This document shows, piece after piece, positions 35,840 to 48,735 of a stretch of DNA of 64,000 nucleotides (position 1 is the stretch's first letter; each line of letters opens with the position of its first letter). Both the position numbers and the translations under genes were made by a program. The notes below the pieces were generated by a model. That model did no database searches. It was not told the DNA's origin and saw only the letters and a program-made list of their open reading frames with translations. The DNA comes from Sciurus carolinensis. Its lineage: Eukaryota; Chordata; Mammalia; Rodentia; Sciuridae. Where the stretch lies: positions 12,607,084-12,671,083 of the forward strand of contig NC_062216.1 of assembly GCF_902686445.1 (NCBI RefSeq). The letters run 5' to 3'.

Positions 35840-37345
35840 TATCCATAGCAATGCATTATATAGAACAACCTTGTTCTAAACTTTCTGTTTAGGTTTAACA
35901 TAAAACACAGAAAATTACATACAAATGCATCTCACTAAATTTTCTCAAACTGAATACACCCACCTCACCAGTACTCAGATGAAGAAACAGAGTAAACAGC
36001 ACCAGTACTGTGAACGTCTTGAAGTCCACCTTGCCAGCACATCCACATCCACCACCCACGCCTGGCACATCAGGGGAACCACTCTCTTGACCTCTGAAGG
36101 TATGGGTGGACCAATGCAGCACATTCTCTGTGACCACCTTCTTTCACTTGGCTCTGTGCTCATGAGACTTGTCCGTCCTTCCATGCAAACATGGAAACCA
36201 TTCCTTCTCATTGCTCTGGAGTATTATATAGCCACCTCACTCTTGATGGACACGTCTGGTTTCTCATTTGGGGCTACTTAGAACCGTCTATGAGGACATT
36301 CTTGCAAAGAATTTTAATTACCCTCAGAGAAGAACTGCTGGATAGACACAGGTCCGACTTTACTAAGAACTGCTAAGCGGTTACCAAGACGGGTGCAGCA
36401 ATTTACACTCCCCCAGTGCCTCGGAGTCCCCCTGCCACATGCCTTCCCCAACAGACTGTTTCTGTTCTGGTTTTGGTTTGCTCTATTTGGTTCCGATCAG
36501 CCCGTCCAGAGGGGCTGTGTGTGTTTGTCACTGTGTTTGCAAATCCCCCAAGACAAATGGAGATCAGCACCTTCCACAGACTTATTAGACATCTGGGTGT
36601 CATTTTTTGTGAAGTGCTTGTTCGTCGTTATCGTCTGTGTTTCTACTGGGTTATTGATTTTCTTTCTGATTTTATAGTTCTTTATATATTCTGAATATAA
36701 GGTACTGGTCGCAAGTGTGCATTGGGACGCCTTCTTCCACCTGTGGGCTGCTGCTTTAGTCTTTTAAGGGTGTTTCTTGGTGAACAGAAGGTCTCAATTT
36801 TAAAATGACTCAGTATAATTTTTTCCTTTTAAAGTTCATGGATTCTATGTCCCCTTAAGAAATCTCTGCCTGTTCCAAGGTCATGAGGATGTGCTCCTCT
36901 GCTTTATTCTCAGACCTTTCACTGCTTCACCTTTCCTACACCTGGAATCAACTTTCATATGGTATTAAGTAGGGTCTAGCCACAATTTGTTCAAAACAGA
37001 TAGGGACTTTACCTGATACCATGGTTTGAAAAGCTCATCCTTTAACCACTGCATGCTAGGGTCATCTTTGCAGACACTGCACATCACTGAGTTCGGTTCC
37101 TTTTAATGGCTACATAGTATTCCACCGTAGGCATGTGCCATAAATTACTAAGACCACCCCAAATTGAGCAATATTTAACTTGTTTATGAACTTTTGCTAT
37201 AGAAAGTGCTGTAATGAGTAATATAATGAACTTTTTATCCATAGGTCATTATTCCCCACAAGTACATAGATAGGATAAACTCAATGAAATGGAATTGTTA
37301 AGTCGAAGGCTGGCTATATGCATTTTCAATTTTAACCATTACCTG
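35840..37345 (-). mobile_element. Old LINE-1/HAL1 3' region (antisense)
   Basis: Antisense L1 landmarks appear in order: 'ttttctcaaactgaatacac' and 'cagatgaagaaacagagt' (3' UTR type), 'gcagcaatttacactccccc', 'tctttatatattctgaatat', 'ggtctcaattttaaaatga', 'gctacatagtattccaccg' and 'cctgataaagg'. No frame is intact. The mixed order of modules suggests two old L1 pieces side by side. Confidence 0.8.
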
Positions 37346-39797
37346 ATAAAGGTTATACTATTCTAATTGGATTTTTCAAACCATAATGATTCCACAGTAG
37401 TATTACCAAATAGGCATAGTACCATTTCAATTATACCAAACTTCCCAATATTTTTTAACCTCAGTGTCTTTTTTTTATTCGAGACAACAAATGTGTGACT
37501 AGGCTGCCAGCAACATCGATTTAGAAAATACACGCAACCATGAAAGTTTGCAGAAACTGCCTCAGAATCCTGCAAGACAGAAAGCAAAACTGTAAAACAA
37601 ATCACGCTGTCCTGATCTGACAGTCGGGGCTTCTCTGCTTACCACAGCAAAGAGTAAGAACAGCGTGCAATGGACTCCTGATCTGAAGAAGCCCAAAGCC
37701 CAGAAGGAGCACCTTTGACGACAGACCTGCCCCTGTTTCAGGAGGAGTTTGCTCCAGGAGCACAGCGGTCTCTCTGCACGAGATGAGGCCTCATATCCTT
37801 ATCCAGGACAGAGCTGTCTGGTCCATTTAGAAAGAATGGACAAGGAGAAGCCATATCAGGTGCCTGACCCAACCTTGAAGTCTTCCAAATACGGCATCAT
37901 CAGTTCATTCAAGATTCAGAGCTAAAACAATATGCATGTTCTTGGACTTTCAGGCCATTACTATAAACCTCTGTGATCAATACACACTTCTTTCACCCTC
38001 TGCACTTGGCCTGACACTGGGACCACCGTCCTCTGGTGTGCCTGGATCTGGTGAAGTGGTCACATTGCTGGTTAATTTTGTGACTGGCGTCAGGTCACTA
38101 CCACGGTGCTGTGGACCAGAGGCCTTGGGGCCCTACGGTGGACCACAGGGCTTCCTCCACTTTGCAGACTCAGACCTCCTGAGGTGCACTTCCTTCCCAG
38201 AACTCTCAAAAAGAGGAAGGTGCTTGAATAGCTGGATCGCATTTATAACAAACCTGCACCTGGGGGGGCGGGGGAGACCGGGCAATATTTTTTCCCTTGG
38301 GATGCAGATCTGAAAGAGAAACTTGCTCCCTCCCAAGGCAGAAAAACCAAAGCAGCAGATTCCAGACAACGAGCCAAAACAAAAATCTGCTACCAGCAGT
38401 GTGATTTGGGATCAGTCACTTTATGCCTCTGGGACCTTTTTATTTTTTTGCCCCTAGGAAAAGAGGGTGTTGGCCAAGAGGTGGTGCTTGCAGACTCCAG
38501 CTCTGAAGATTTTATGATTCTATACATAAAAGGGTAAAACTGTGGGGTTTTTATAACAGTCTAATGTCTTAGCCTTAAAGCTCATCATCTCTAGCAGGAA
38601 AGCCTGGGGCCAGAGAGCCCCAAGTTCCAGCTCACAAAGTCCAGGTAGAGGGCAGAGCACACCTTGCCACAGGTAACAGCTGGGCACAGGATGCGTTCTG
38701 ACTCACCGTGGCTGAGTCAGCAAAGAGGTGTTCTCACAAGGGAATTAATCTCCGCTGCGATTTCCTTCCCTCTAGATGTTTTCAACACCCCGGCTCCTTA
38801 GGGAGGAGGCTTGGGGTCCAACTACGATGGGTGTGGACATGGGAGAGAAGATGGTGCAATCGGGGGAGGTGGATGATGGACACAGGACAGCACAGAGCCC
38901 CGAGACACACAAAGCCCACTTCTGTCTCCAGCTCGGGAAGTAGCTGCCAGCCATTCAGACCATTGTTCCAGTGAACCCGACTACAGCCCAGGCTCGGAGA
39001 GGACGTGGCCCAGCATTGCTTGGAAAAATACAATTAACAGGCTCATCTGCCGCTTCCCCTTGTGCACCCACATCTGCCTGCAAATAATTTCTCAAACAGC
39101 ATGTCTTAAAGCTTAACAATAAAAACCCCAATAATTGTGAGGTCAGTCGAGGTCATAGGATCCCTAAAGAATCATGCACTTTAACGTCCACAGAGAGAAG
39201 CCATATCATGGGTGATTTTCGCCTTTTAAATGAAGGAGAAAAGTATTTTTCCCTTTTCTGAAATACTGAGTAAAGAACAAACTGTGTGACCTCAGTCACG
39301 ATCCTGGACCCCAGTGATCTGGGTCAAGTCCATTATGACTCATCTCAAAGTACTATATGAGTCCTTTGTTTAATCTTTTTGAAGTACTAAAAATCTTCTA
39401 CATGCAGGAGGTTACACTTACATTACTATATAGAATATGGCTGGGAATAGGCTAAAAGTCAGAAAAATTCTGCTTTATGGAAAAATTCATCACAGTGAGA
39501 TGTGATTTCTTACCTTCAAACACTTAAAATTTAGATTTTAAATTATTTCATTTGGGAAACCACAAAAAAATTAAATTAAATTAATTAATTAATTAAATTT
39601 AATTAAATTTTAATTTAATATGACAGCACAAAAATTTTGACCTCCACAAAAGTTTTGGCAAACTCAATTTTCAAGCACTACCACCTACGCTCTGCAGCAC
39701 TTCACTGGGACTCTAAACTACATTTCTTCCTCTCTCTGTTCCACGTCATCTTACCTTTTCCCCTCATTACCTGGTGTACACTACACGTTCTTGATAT
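37346..39797. other. No gene recognised
   Basis: The plus frame at 37936-38313 (125 codons) has no recognised domain. Near 39568-39621 is an AT-rich simple repeat, listed separately. No RNA genes seen. Confidence 0.45.
39568..39621 (+). repeat. (TTAAT/TTAA)n low-complexity repeat
   Basis: 'aaattaaattaattaatta' and its variants form about 54 bp of pure A/T with TTAA steps, largely self-complementary. Confidence 0.9.
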
Positions 39798-40017
39798 AAA
39801 GCGTCACAAGTGGCTGGGTATTGGTGGGGTACATCTGTAATCCCAGAGGCTTGGGAGGTTCCCAAGTTCAAGGTCAGCTTCAGCAACTTACCAAGGCCCT
39901 AAGCAACTTAATAAGACTCTGTCTCTAAATAAAATATAAAAGGGCTGGGGCTGGGGCTCAGTGGTTAAGTGCCCCTGGGCTCAATCCCCAGGACCATAAA
40001 AAAAAAGTGTCACAAGT
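39798..40017 (+). mobile_element. Composite B1/ID SINE with 14-bp target-site duplication
   Basis: The B1 half ('ggctgggtattggtgggg', 'tgtaatcccagaggcttgg', with a small internal deletion) and the ID half ('ggctggggctcagtggtt', 'ctcaatccccaggacc') are flanked by 'aaagcgtcacaagt' and 'aaagtgtcacaagt'. Confidence 0.93.
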
Positions 40018-40539
40018 CCTTTGTGGTACCAGGAGGTAAATGAATCCCCATGTGCTTGCTACTTCTTCCTTAGACTGTGCCCTCTTTCCCTTCCAAAGCA
40101 GGTGCTCAATGCAACACCAAATCAGGGACTTGGAACCTCCTGCGTCTATTCTCCACTGGGACCCAGCTGTCTCTCCATTTAGCCGTTCTGGAATGTCCTG
40201 GCCTCCGTAACACCTCCACAAGTGAAAAGGGGTGGGGAGACAAAGGCAAGCCCCCCTGCTTCTTCCCATCTAATAAATGCAGCTTTACAATGTGACTCCT
40301 CTCCTGCCCCATCATTCACAGGTTTTGCTAACAGGGTTTATCTGCTGTTCACCTGTCCCTTTTCCTGCTGCCTTTTATCCTCTCTTATGGGAAGCAGCAC
40401 AGGGTGCTCTTCTCCCAAGCATGGGCAACTCTCCTCTGGTGGGCAAGACAAGCTTATGCAGACTAGGCGCTGAGCCTTCTTTATGCTCCCAGCATATGCC
40501 CATCAGGCCAAGCGGGAGCCCGGAGCTGATCCTGGGGGC

Positions 40540-40570
<31 letters not shown>

Positions 40571-41544
40571 ATGCTGATGAAGAAGAGTCTGACCTCACGG
40601 CTGTGCCTTCCAGTTGGAGAGACTGACAGGCAACGCCAGCAGAGGGGGAGAGGGCGGGATGCACAGGTGGGGTCAGCGTGGAGGTGCAGCCAGCTGGGGC
40701 TCAGAGTCTCTCCGAGCACAGGTTATTTGAAGGAAGACCTGGAAAATCAGAGCGAAATGGACGTAGTAAGGTCTGTGCCTTCCACAGAGGGAGGAGCCAG
40801 TGACACGGCCCTGAGCAAACTCAGCCTGGAGCTCAGAAGCGGAAGTTAAGCCAGTGTGGCTGGAACAGAGGGAGGGAGAGGGAGGGCGAATGTCCTACTG
40901 CCGTGGAAACACACAGGAGCCTAGACAGGGGAGGACAACATCCGGTCTCACCTGTGCAAGGTTCCCCTGGCCACCGCCTGCAGAGTGACAGAGGAGAGTA
41001 AGGGAAACAGCAGCAAGGCCAGGAGCAGCTCCAGGCAGGAGACGCAGGAAACAGAGACAGTATGAAGCGGGGCTTTGGGGACACATTTTCAGAGGCAGAA
41101 CAGGTGACCTGGATGACAGACGGAATGTGGGGCGATTCCTAGTGGTGGCGGAGACACTGGACGGAGATGGGAGACCTGGAGAAGGTGCAGGTCTGCAGTC
41201 ATGGAGGATCAGGACTTCTGCATGGGGAAAGCAGGGGTGGCTCCTCCGAGAGCCAGGACAGATGCCTGCTGCTCCAGACGCTGGGGACAGGAAGACCCTG
41301 GCGAGGGCTGTGAATCTGGAAGTCAAAGTCAGGATGGGCGGGTTACCCAGCAGCAGGTGGATAAAGACGATGCAGAGTCCAGCCTGGGGCGGTCCATGTA
41401 AAGAGGTCTGACACGGAGGGGGACAGGGAGGTGGGGACCTGGTAGGAAAAGCATGGAGAGGTGGGATTAGAAGGCTAGAAGGCTAGAGAAGAAAGCACTG
41501 CAAGAAGGAAAAGGTAAGCAGCATCAAATCTGTCAAAAGCGCTT
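40018..41544. other. No gene recognised; G-homopolymer in the middle
   Basis: GC-rich intron stretch. The plus frame at 40277-40849 (190 codons) runs through the poly-G tract as poly-Gly and has no domain. The minus frame at 40895-41326 (143 codons) is Pro/Ser/Cys-rich without a motif. Both look like chance frames. Confidence 0.45.
40540..40568 (+). repeat. Poly(G) run of 29 bases
   Basis: 'cctgggggc' is followed by an unbroken run of 29 G. Such runs form G-quadruplexes and are hard to sequence, so the exact length is doubtful. Confidence 0.95.
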
Positions 41545-41565
41545 GCGCGCGCGCACACACACACA
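41545..41565 (+). repeat. (GC)n(AC)n alternating purine-pyrimidine tract
   Basis: 'gcgcgcgcgcacacacacaca' is a perfect 21-bp alternating purine-pyrimidine run of the type that can adopt Z-DNA. Confidence 0.9.
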
Positions 41566-41587
41566 AAAGTGATTTCCATTTTCAAAT

Positions 41588-41705
41588 TTTTTTTCCCCCT
41601 TGAAACAGCATCTGGTTGTGTTGCCCAGGCTGGTCTTGAACCCGGGGCTCAAGCAATCCTCCTGCCTGACCTCCCAAGTCGCTGGGATGACACCACTGGG
41701 CCCAG
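41588..41705 (-). mobile_element. B1/7SL-like SINE monomer (antisense, diverged)
   Basis: 'gttgcccaggctggtcttga', 'caagcaatcctcctgcctg' and 'tcccaagtcgctgggatg' match a 7SL-derived SINE without an ID half. It looks older than the composite SINEs. Confidence 0.7.
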
Positions 41706-41709
41706 CTGA

Positions 41710-42304
41710 TTGTCTTCTAACTACAATTGATCCTGATTATTTGATGACTCCGTATGTGTGAATTTGCCTGCTCACCAAAGTTTATTTGTAATCCCACAGT
41801 CAACTCCTGATGCTTTCCCAACCCTTCACAGACCTGGGCAGAATAACAAAAAATAATGTGCAGGTTCCCAGCTGAGAGCAAGCAGGGTGATGCTCTGCCT
41901 TCCTGATGCAGCTCAACGTCCTTTTCAAGGTCTATCTACGGCTGTTGTGCTTTCCTTGTCATTTTGTTTAAAAACAGCCCTGGAAAGTAGAGTTGAAGTG
42001 TTAACCTTCTTGAGCACCAGAAGGCGCTGATGGATCTGATGGATAAAATGCATCCATTGGATAAGCTTTGTTCAGTATGTTATAGCCCCGTGGGCTGCGA
42101 GCTCAATTTTAGCAACTCAACTCTACATGAGGTATCTTTAAATAGAAACACGTAAAATAAGGTGGTGTGTTGGTGGACGGATGAAAATGCTGTGACCAGA
42201 GGCACATAGGACCTCCCCACATGTCTGCAAGAAGCACTGGCTCAAGACAGGTGCTCTCACCCCTGGGGTGACTGCTCCCCAATCCTCATGGAGCTGAGGC
42301 TAGT
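41710..42304. other. No gene recognised
   Basis: Mixed intron sequence. No frame or repeat could be supported. Confidence 0.4.
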
Positions 42305-42852
42305 ACGGAAGCCTGCACAGACTTGTTTTTTCCTATACATACATATATCCTATGACAAAATTTAATTTATAAACTAGCCGTGTTAAGATTTTAACACAAA
42401 ATAATAATAAAATAGAACACCCATGATAGTACACTGTCATAAAAGTGCCCAATAAAGCTATTGCACTTTGGAACCATTAAGTAAAATAAGGGTCACCTGA
42501 ACAAAAGCCTTCCCATACTGCGGCCGTCAATGGATAAGTGAGATGGGTCCTGAAGACTGACAGGTGGGTAGCATGGATACTGGAGAAGGGAATGACGCCT
42601 GTCCTGGCCACCATGGAGCCAAAAGGTAAGAGACTGCATGACGCTGCTGAGAACAGGGCACACTTTAAAACGTATGAATTGTGGGCTGGGTTGTCGCTTG
42701 CTGGTAAAGTGTACGCTGAGCATTCACAAGTCTCTGGGCCAATCTAGAGCATCAAATAAATAAATAAAACGTAGGAGCTGCTCATCCCTGGGATTTTCCA
42801 TTTGATTCTTTCAGACGACTATTGATCACGGGTAACTAAGACTGGAAAGCAA
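42305..42852 (+). mobile_element. DNA transposon relic (Tigger-like) with an ID insertion
   Basis: 'tttttcctatacatacatat', 'atcctatgacaaaatttaat', 'ttataaactagccgtg' and later 'ggattttccatttgattctt' with 'gatcacgggtaactaagact' follow the order of a non-autonomous element also seen in pieces near 24.2-24.6 and 46.1-46.3 kb. The stretch 42480-42682 is not recognised. An ID element lies at 42683-42770. Confidence 0.5.
42683..42770 (+). mobile_element. ID SINE, diverged
   Basis: 'gggctgggttgtcgcttgc', 'tggtaaagtgtacgctgag' and 'gggccaatctagagc' are followed by 'aaataaataaataaaac'. The tRNA-like layout is kept with many changes. Confidence 0.6.
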
Positions 42853-44186
42853 AACCAAGGAGAAGGAGGGCCTCGTGTATTCACTCAGGACTCGCTGTGA
42901 CTTTATAGGACACCACCGCCACAAATGAGCACTGACCGCCTAGCGAACAGAAAGACTCCGCTGTGCACCAGCCTCCCTGCTCTTCAGTAAAGAAAAGCAG
43001 GACTCGTTCTGGTCTTGACGGGGGACAGGGTCCAGCCAGAATCCCACACTCTGTTCTTCTATTCATGTGGCCTTTATGTGCACAGTTGCTTCTTTCTAGG
43101 GTGAGTGCCAGGAAAGTCACAAGGATTTCTTTTTCAATGACTGCTTAGGTAAGAGAAGAAAATACGACATAGAAAACATTGCAGGTGGAGAGTAGGCGTG
43201 GCCCTCGGCAAGGAGGTGTCCCACAATGGCACTGGACCCGGGAAGGATCAGGTGGCAGATGAACAGCTGGAGCTTGGAAACACACTTTGGTTTGGGAGTG
43301 AGATTACATGGTTGTGGGTGGGAAATTTATCTTCCGTGGACCTCATTTTCCTATCTGGAAAAGGGGACAGAAGTATCTCACAGTGCGACCAGGATGATCT
43401 CACAAGATGACAGGTGAAGCAGCAGGGCTCACACCTGTGAAGAGCCCTGTATGCTCTTCGTTACTGAGGACCCCCAAAGAGCTTCCATTTGTGTAAGTTA
43501 CACCTATCTTAAGTTTCCATGTGAGAAATCCAGATTGACACTCTTAAGACATGTTAATTTAAAATCACCACAACCCAACACACATTAGCAACCACAACAG
43601 GACTTTTATAAATCTGTTTTTTCCAAACCAAACCACTTAGAAGCGTGGCATTATTTGGCACTTCCATCTATCTCTTTAGTATGTGGCTTCTCAGAGGATG
43701 GCCAGCTCCTCCCACCTGCCTCTGTGTCTGTCTGATGCCACCGTGTCCGTCTGATGCCACCATACACGCCATGTCACCTCTGGGAAATTCCACATACACT
43801 CAGGAGAAAATGAAAAGAGGCCAATGACATCTTGGCATTATTGTGCAACAACTTTTAATCTCACGGACCCTCTGAAAAAACCCCCCTTCACGTCCCTGCA
43901 CCATAATGAAATAAAGGATGCAGAAAGAACTTGGTCAGAAAAGTCTGGAACAGTACCTCACAAAGTAAGTTCTTAATGAATACTAACTTTCTTGTCCTTT
44001 CTCTCTTAGCCTCAGTGTTGTTAGAACGTGACACATGAGGGCAGGGACTTCCTCAGGTGAATACAATTACATAATGTCTAGCACCATGTCGCAGGTAGAG
44101 AGGTAATGGACAAGTGTCACTATTGTCATTGTTGCTCAGATGGTTCTATAACTAATTAGCTGTGTGATCATCAGCCAAAGATTCTT
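42853..44186. other. No gene recognised; small 20-bp direct repeat
   Basis: Short frames only. At about 43731-43764 'gtctgatgccaccgtgtcc' is followed by 'gtctgatgccacc', a small tandem duplication. Confidence 0.45.
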
Positions 44187-44593
44187 AAGGGGGTTGGATA
44201 TGAGGTATGCCCAAAAACCTCCAAAGTCAAGGCACAAGACAAAGTTATTAGGTTATGAGAGTCACAGCCTCAGAGTGGACTGATCCATTTGATGGATTAA
44301 TAATCTGAAAGGATTACTGGGTGGTGACTCTAAACAGGTGGGGTGTGCCTTGGGGATTATATATTTTCCCCCTGGCTCTTCTCCCCTGCCTTCCCCTCTC
44401 CCTTCCTCTCTCAAGCCCCTCCTCCCTCTCCCAACCTCTTCTGCCATGATGTTCTGTCTCACCTTGAGCTAAGAGCCATGGAGCTAGCCCATCATGGACT
44501 GAACCTTTGACCCTGTGCACCCAAAATAAATTTTCTACCTCCAAATTGTTCCAGTCCTGTATTCTATCATACCCACGAAAGGTGACTAACATA
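44187..44593 (+). mobile_element. Solo LTR, ERVL-MaLR type
   Basis: 'ggatatgaggtatgcccaaa', 'aggttatgagagtcacagcc', a CT-rich stretch, 'gccatgatgttctgtctcac', 'ccaaaataaattttctacct' (AATAAA) and 'ggtgactaacata' follow the same layout as the LTRs of the element at 54.7-56.9 kb. No internal region is attached. Confidence 0.78.
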
Positions 44594-46139
44594 ATCTGTG
44601 CTCAAATTCAGAGGATCCAAGAACTTGACTAAGAATGAAAGCTACATTACTTCTTTCCAACTGACACTCAGCATTTTCCTCACTTATGACTACAAACAGT
44701 AAGCCAGAGTTGACCTAGTAGTGCCTGTGACACTGTCACCAACAGAAACCACAGGTATTTTCATATTGTATCATGATGACTGCAGATATCTTGGAAAATC
44801 ATATATTCTCATCACTAATCCAAAATTATGGTAGCTATAATCTGGATCTCACTATTTAATGCATTAATAAAGAAGCACATATATTATAATATCAGAAAGT
44901 TTGAAAAGGAGCTTGACCACCTTATTTCAGTACGATGGGCCTCATTTTCGATCATTTGTACTTTGCTTGATGCATTTAGAAACATCTTTCTAAGGGCCCA
45001 CTGGCTTCATGGTTTGCCAAGGGGTGCATGCCCCCGAAAGGCAAGGGCTCCCTGTGTGAAGCAATTCACTTTACCTCTCCCAGTACCAAGTTCCTCTCCT
45101 TAAAAGGAAACTGGGTGAGTCACTCTAAGAACCCTTCCCCCAGGTCACTGTCACACCCTAGCTAGAGCATGAGGAATACGGTGTCCAGAGAGAGGAAGAG
45201 TCGGAGAAGCAGCATCAGTACACCTGGAAGCATTAACAAAGATCCCCAAGAGGTGGGCTCATCTTAAATCAGCATGCAAGGATCTACTCCACACTCAGAT
45301 GCTTTTGGACTAATTGGGGCAAGCACAACTAAACCACTGAAGAGCTAATATTTCCCTGAACTACCTTTAATCACACTACAGAAAGAAATATCGGAAACCC
45401 CAACATGCAATAATGTATTGCTCTGCAAAGAATTCATAGTAAACATAATGTGTAGCTGTTCTTGACAAAATGGTTTGTATGAAAGCAGCCTTTAAAATAG
45501 GTTTCAATAATTCCAAAAACAATTTTCATAATTATCACTAATATCTGCTTAAAATTCAAATAGAATTTTGTATCTTTATATATGTGAAAGAGAGAGAGAG
45601 AGGGAGAGGGAGGTAAAAGAAAAAGGAAGGAAACAAGAATGAAGAGAAAATGTAGCCTGGCTCCAGGAAGGAGTACTTGTTCTAAGCACTTAGCACTAAG
45701 CACCTCACACTGGAGAACCAGAGTACTCTTAAGTTCCAAGACTCAAGCCTATGGTCCTCTCACTCAATAACACAGCTAACACACATGGGCCACTTAGACA
45801 CACTTAATACCAGAGTTTGAGCCAACAGCACGCTTTCAAAGACTAAGAACTCCCAGACCAACTACACTGGAGTCCCTATAGAAAAATCTAGGCCATGTCA
45901 GGAAAAGACAAGAAAGCACCAAGAGAAAATGAGATAGGAAGACCGCTAGCTTCACCGGACACAATTCGAAGGCAGACCGAAGCTCTGTCCTCGTGCTATA
46001 GCCCTGCAGACTCCTCTACCACGCGCCAGCCCCAGCAGGGCTAGCTCTGAGTCATGCAAGGGCCACCCAGGAACCATACCACATGCACCAGCAGACAAGA
46101 CTCTGGTCCTGAACACTGCACATACTGTTATTCCCTACG
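44594..46139. other. No gene recognised; short GA-rich tract
   Basis: 45584-45613 is a (GA)n/(GGGA)n tract inside AT-rich intron sequence. No frames with motifs were seen. Confidence 0.45.
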
Positions 46140-46330
46140 CATACATGCCTATGAGAAAGTCCAAGTCATAAGTTAGACACTGTCAGAGATCAACAATAAC
46201 TTATGATAAAAGAGAATAATTACAACAATATACAGTAATAAAATGTATGATTGTGTAGTCTCTCTCTGGAATTTTCCATTTCATAGGTTCGGAACTCAGC
46301 TGACTGCGGTCAGTGATGTCGTGAATAAAG
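46140..46330 (+). mobile_element. DNA transposon relic (Tigger-like)
   Basis: 'agatcaacaataacttatg', 'attacaacaatatacagtaa', 'gtagtctctctctggaattt' and 'tccatttcataggttcgg' match the same non-autonomous pattern as at 42.3 kb. Confidence 0.5.
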
Positions 46331-47204
46331 AGGAGGCTACACACACCTGGTATACCCCCTGAGTGACAAGGATAGCAAGACCATCACCTTCTGTGTCACT
46401 GATGAGCACACGAGGCTGAGCCGCACCTAAGTCGTGGCACAATACAGGGACTGTGACAGAGGTTTGGCGAGATGCAGCAAAAAGCAAATTTGGAGGAGAC
46501 AGTGGGCGCGGAATGAGGGATGCAGAATCGGGAGTGAACACTCCACAGGGGACATGCCAAGCATGATGGAAGCCAAGTCCAAAACCGGGGCTCTCCATTA
46601 CACACTGCTCTAGAGGACAATGAAAGCAGCAGTGAGATAATGCGAAGAGGTGGAACCCTGACTCTGGGACTCGGACTCGAAGACTGTCCTGTAGGCCAGG
46701 GAAGGCTTCCAAGCAGCCAGGGAATCCAACAACAAGGCAATTTCCAACAATGGCGTCGAGGCTTCAGTTACTGAGTTCTAACTGTGGGTTCTTGGGTCAA
46801 ATTCACACCAACCAGAATCTATCATGTCTAGGCAAGTAAATGTCCCAAACTACCTCCTGAGGCAGTTCTGCTAACGCTAGTGCCCTACGCAATCCAAATA
46901 TTTTTCTTGACTGATGATAAGTAACACCAAACTGACTCCAGAATATGGGGGTGGAAATTAAAAAGAAAACATATCATACTTGCTCCTGTGACTATAGCAA
47001 TAAAAACCACATTTTTGGGGAACATGTTTACATTAATCACACCAAAGTCATATTTTTGGAAACAGCTTTTAACCTAGTTAAGCAAAATTGGAATTGATAA
47101 CATTTTTGTAATTAGTAATCGGTGATAAGGCACTGCTGAATATGATTTCATTCAGCAGTTAGCAGTCCATAACACTCAAATTAATTGATTTCACCTTTTT
47201 CCGC
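46331..47204. other. No gene recognised
   Basis: Overlapping minus-strand frames of 114 and 138 codons (46396-46740, 46296-46712) lack motifs. Confidence 0.45.
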
Positions 47205-47275
47205 CCCCATGCATTGATGCTGGAGATGGAACCCAAGGCTTGGGGCACATTACTTATACCCTGCCCCTCAGCTAC
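47205..47275 (-). mobile_element. ID-like SINE fragment (antisense, old)
   Basis: 'gatgctggagatggaaccca', 'aggcttggggcacattac' and 'ccctgcccctcagctac' follow the reverse complement of ID with heavy divergence. Confidence 0.55.
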
Positions 47276-47457
47276 TTTTGAGCAGATCACTTCCATAATT
47301 ATTGACTACTTACTAGGGAACCTGGTGAGGAGTCCCTGTCTCTTGTGAAGCCTCAGGACTGAACCATGAGCTGGTGATCTGGTGCAGAAGAAATATCCCT
47401 ACTCCCTTCTGAGTTGAAGCCAAGTGAGAGAGCAAAGATTCTAAAAGTAACTTAAAG

Positions 47458-47460
<3 letters not shown>

Positions 47461-47489
<29 letters not shown>
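47461..47489 (+). repeat. Poly(A) run of about 29 bases
   Basis: An unbroken A run without a recognisable SINE upstream. It may be the tail of an older, lost insert. Confidence 0.85.
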
Positions 47490-47493
<4 letters not shown>

Positions 47494-48735
47494 TTGAAAT
47501 AGAGGGATATTTATACACACGGCAGGCTCACACTCTGGATTAATCTAAGAATATAGTAAATATGAAAGGATTAAAAAAAAACCTGACTCACGGCCACGGA
47601 GACACCTACAGATGTTCAGTGCCTGTGAAACTGAGTTGGCTGTCAAAGCACAGAAGCGAACCTTCGGGACTGCTCCCCCATAACCAGGAGGTGAGGGGAA
47701 AGTGGGGCACGGGAGAGAGTGGAGTACGATTAAATTCCAAACAGGACGAATGAATGAACGAGAGGAAGTGGCGAATTCTCAGCACACACAGCTGTTTCTA
47801 GGAGAGGCTCCCTTCCAGGTCTAAGTGCCCTGCTAACCGCCGGGCTGATGGCAGCAGCCTCCCTCCAGACCTCTGCCACCTCACTCCTCGATAAAAAGTG
47901 AAAGCATCGCGGTTTTCCACCTGGGCAAAGCCGGGCACATCCACCGCTTCGGATCCACGCCACCATCACAAGAGCCCCCGGGTGACCGCGGCTCGCCGGC
48001 ACCGCGGTCACCAATGCCCCGCGCCAGTGCAGGCCGGGATCCCGCTGGCCCCATGGAAAGTGCTCAGGGTGCCCCGCGGGGAAGCTCGGGGCTCCGCAGT
48101 CCGTCTCACTCCTCTCCCCGCGCTCGAGAGGGACGAGTGTCCGCACCCCCAGTCCCGGCCACCCCTTCCCACGCTACACTTCCTGTCCCTCCGCCACCTC
48201 CACACCGCAACTTCAGCTTCGCATTCCGCCTACAACTGTTATCAAGACCCGAGTCCCGGGGCGGCTGGCCACCCCAACAACTCACTTTCAGGAGGAAAGT
48301 GCAGGAGGAAGCCGGAGGCTCTGGCACCGCAAGCGACCTTGCCCCGCGCCGCCCTCGGCGGGCTACGTACTGCAGGAGCCACCAGGACCGGACGCAGCGC
48401 GCGAGCTGCAGAGTTGGGGGCCCCAGCGGGCCACCCGCGCTGCCTCGCCTGGACGTTCCCACCCGCACCGTGCTGCAGCTTGGGACTCGGGAGCCGGACC
48501 CCTGTCCCGAAGCTCAACTGCACTTCTAGCCACTCGGGTTCCCCAGCCCGGAGCGAGTTCCCCCACGGCGCTACGGGAGAGGCTGCGATCCCCTCCGGCC
48601 CCCAACTGCGGCGGTCGGAGCCGAGGGCGGCGGGAGCCGGGTCCCCGACCCCCGCGCGGCGCCAGGCGGCCCGACTCAGCGCGAGCTCGGTCCGGCCGCT
48701 CCCCGCGAACTTGGCGGCGGCGGGGTGGGGCGCGC

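Noticed and set aside
40277..40849. 190-codon frame with a poly-glycine run
   Set aside because: The glycine run is a translation of the poly(G) tract and the rest shows no domain.
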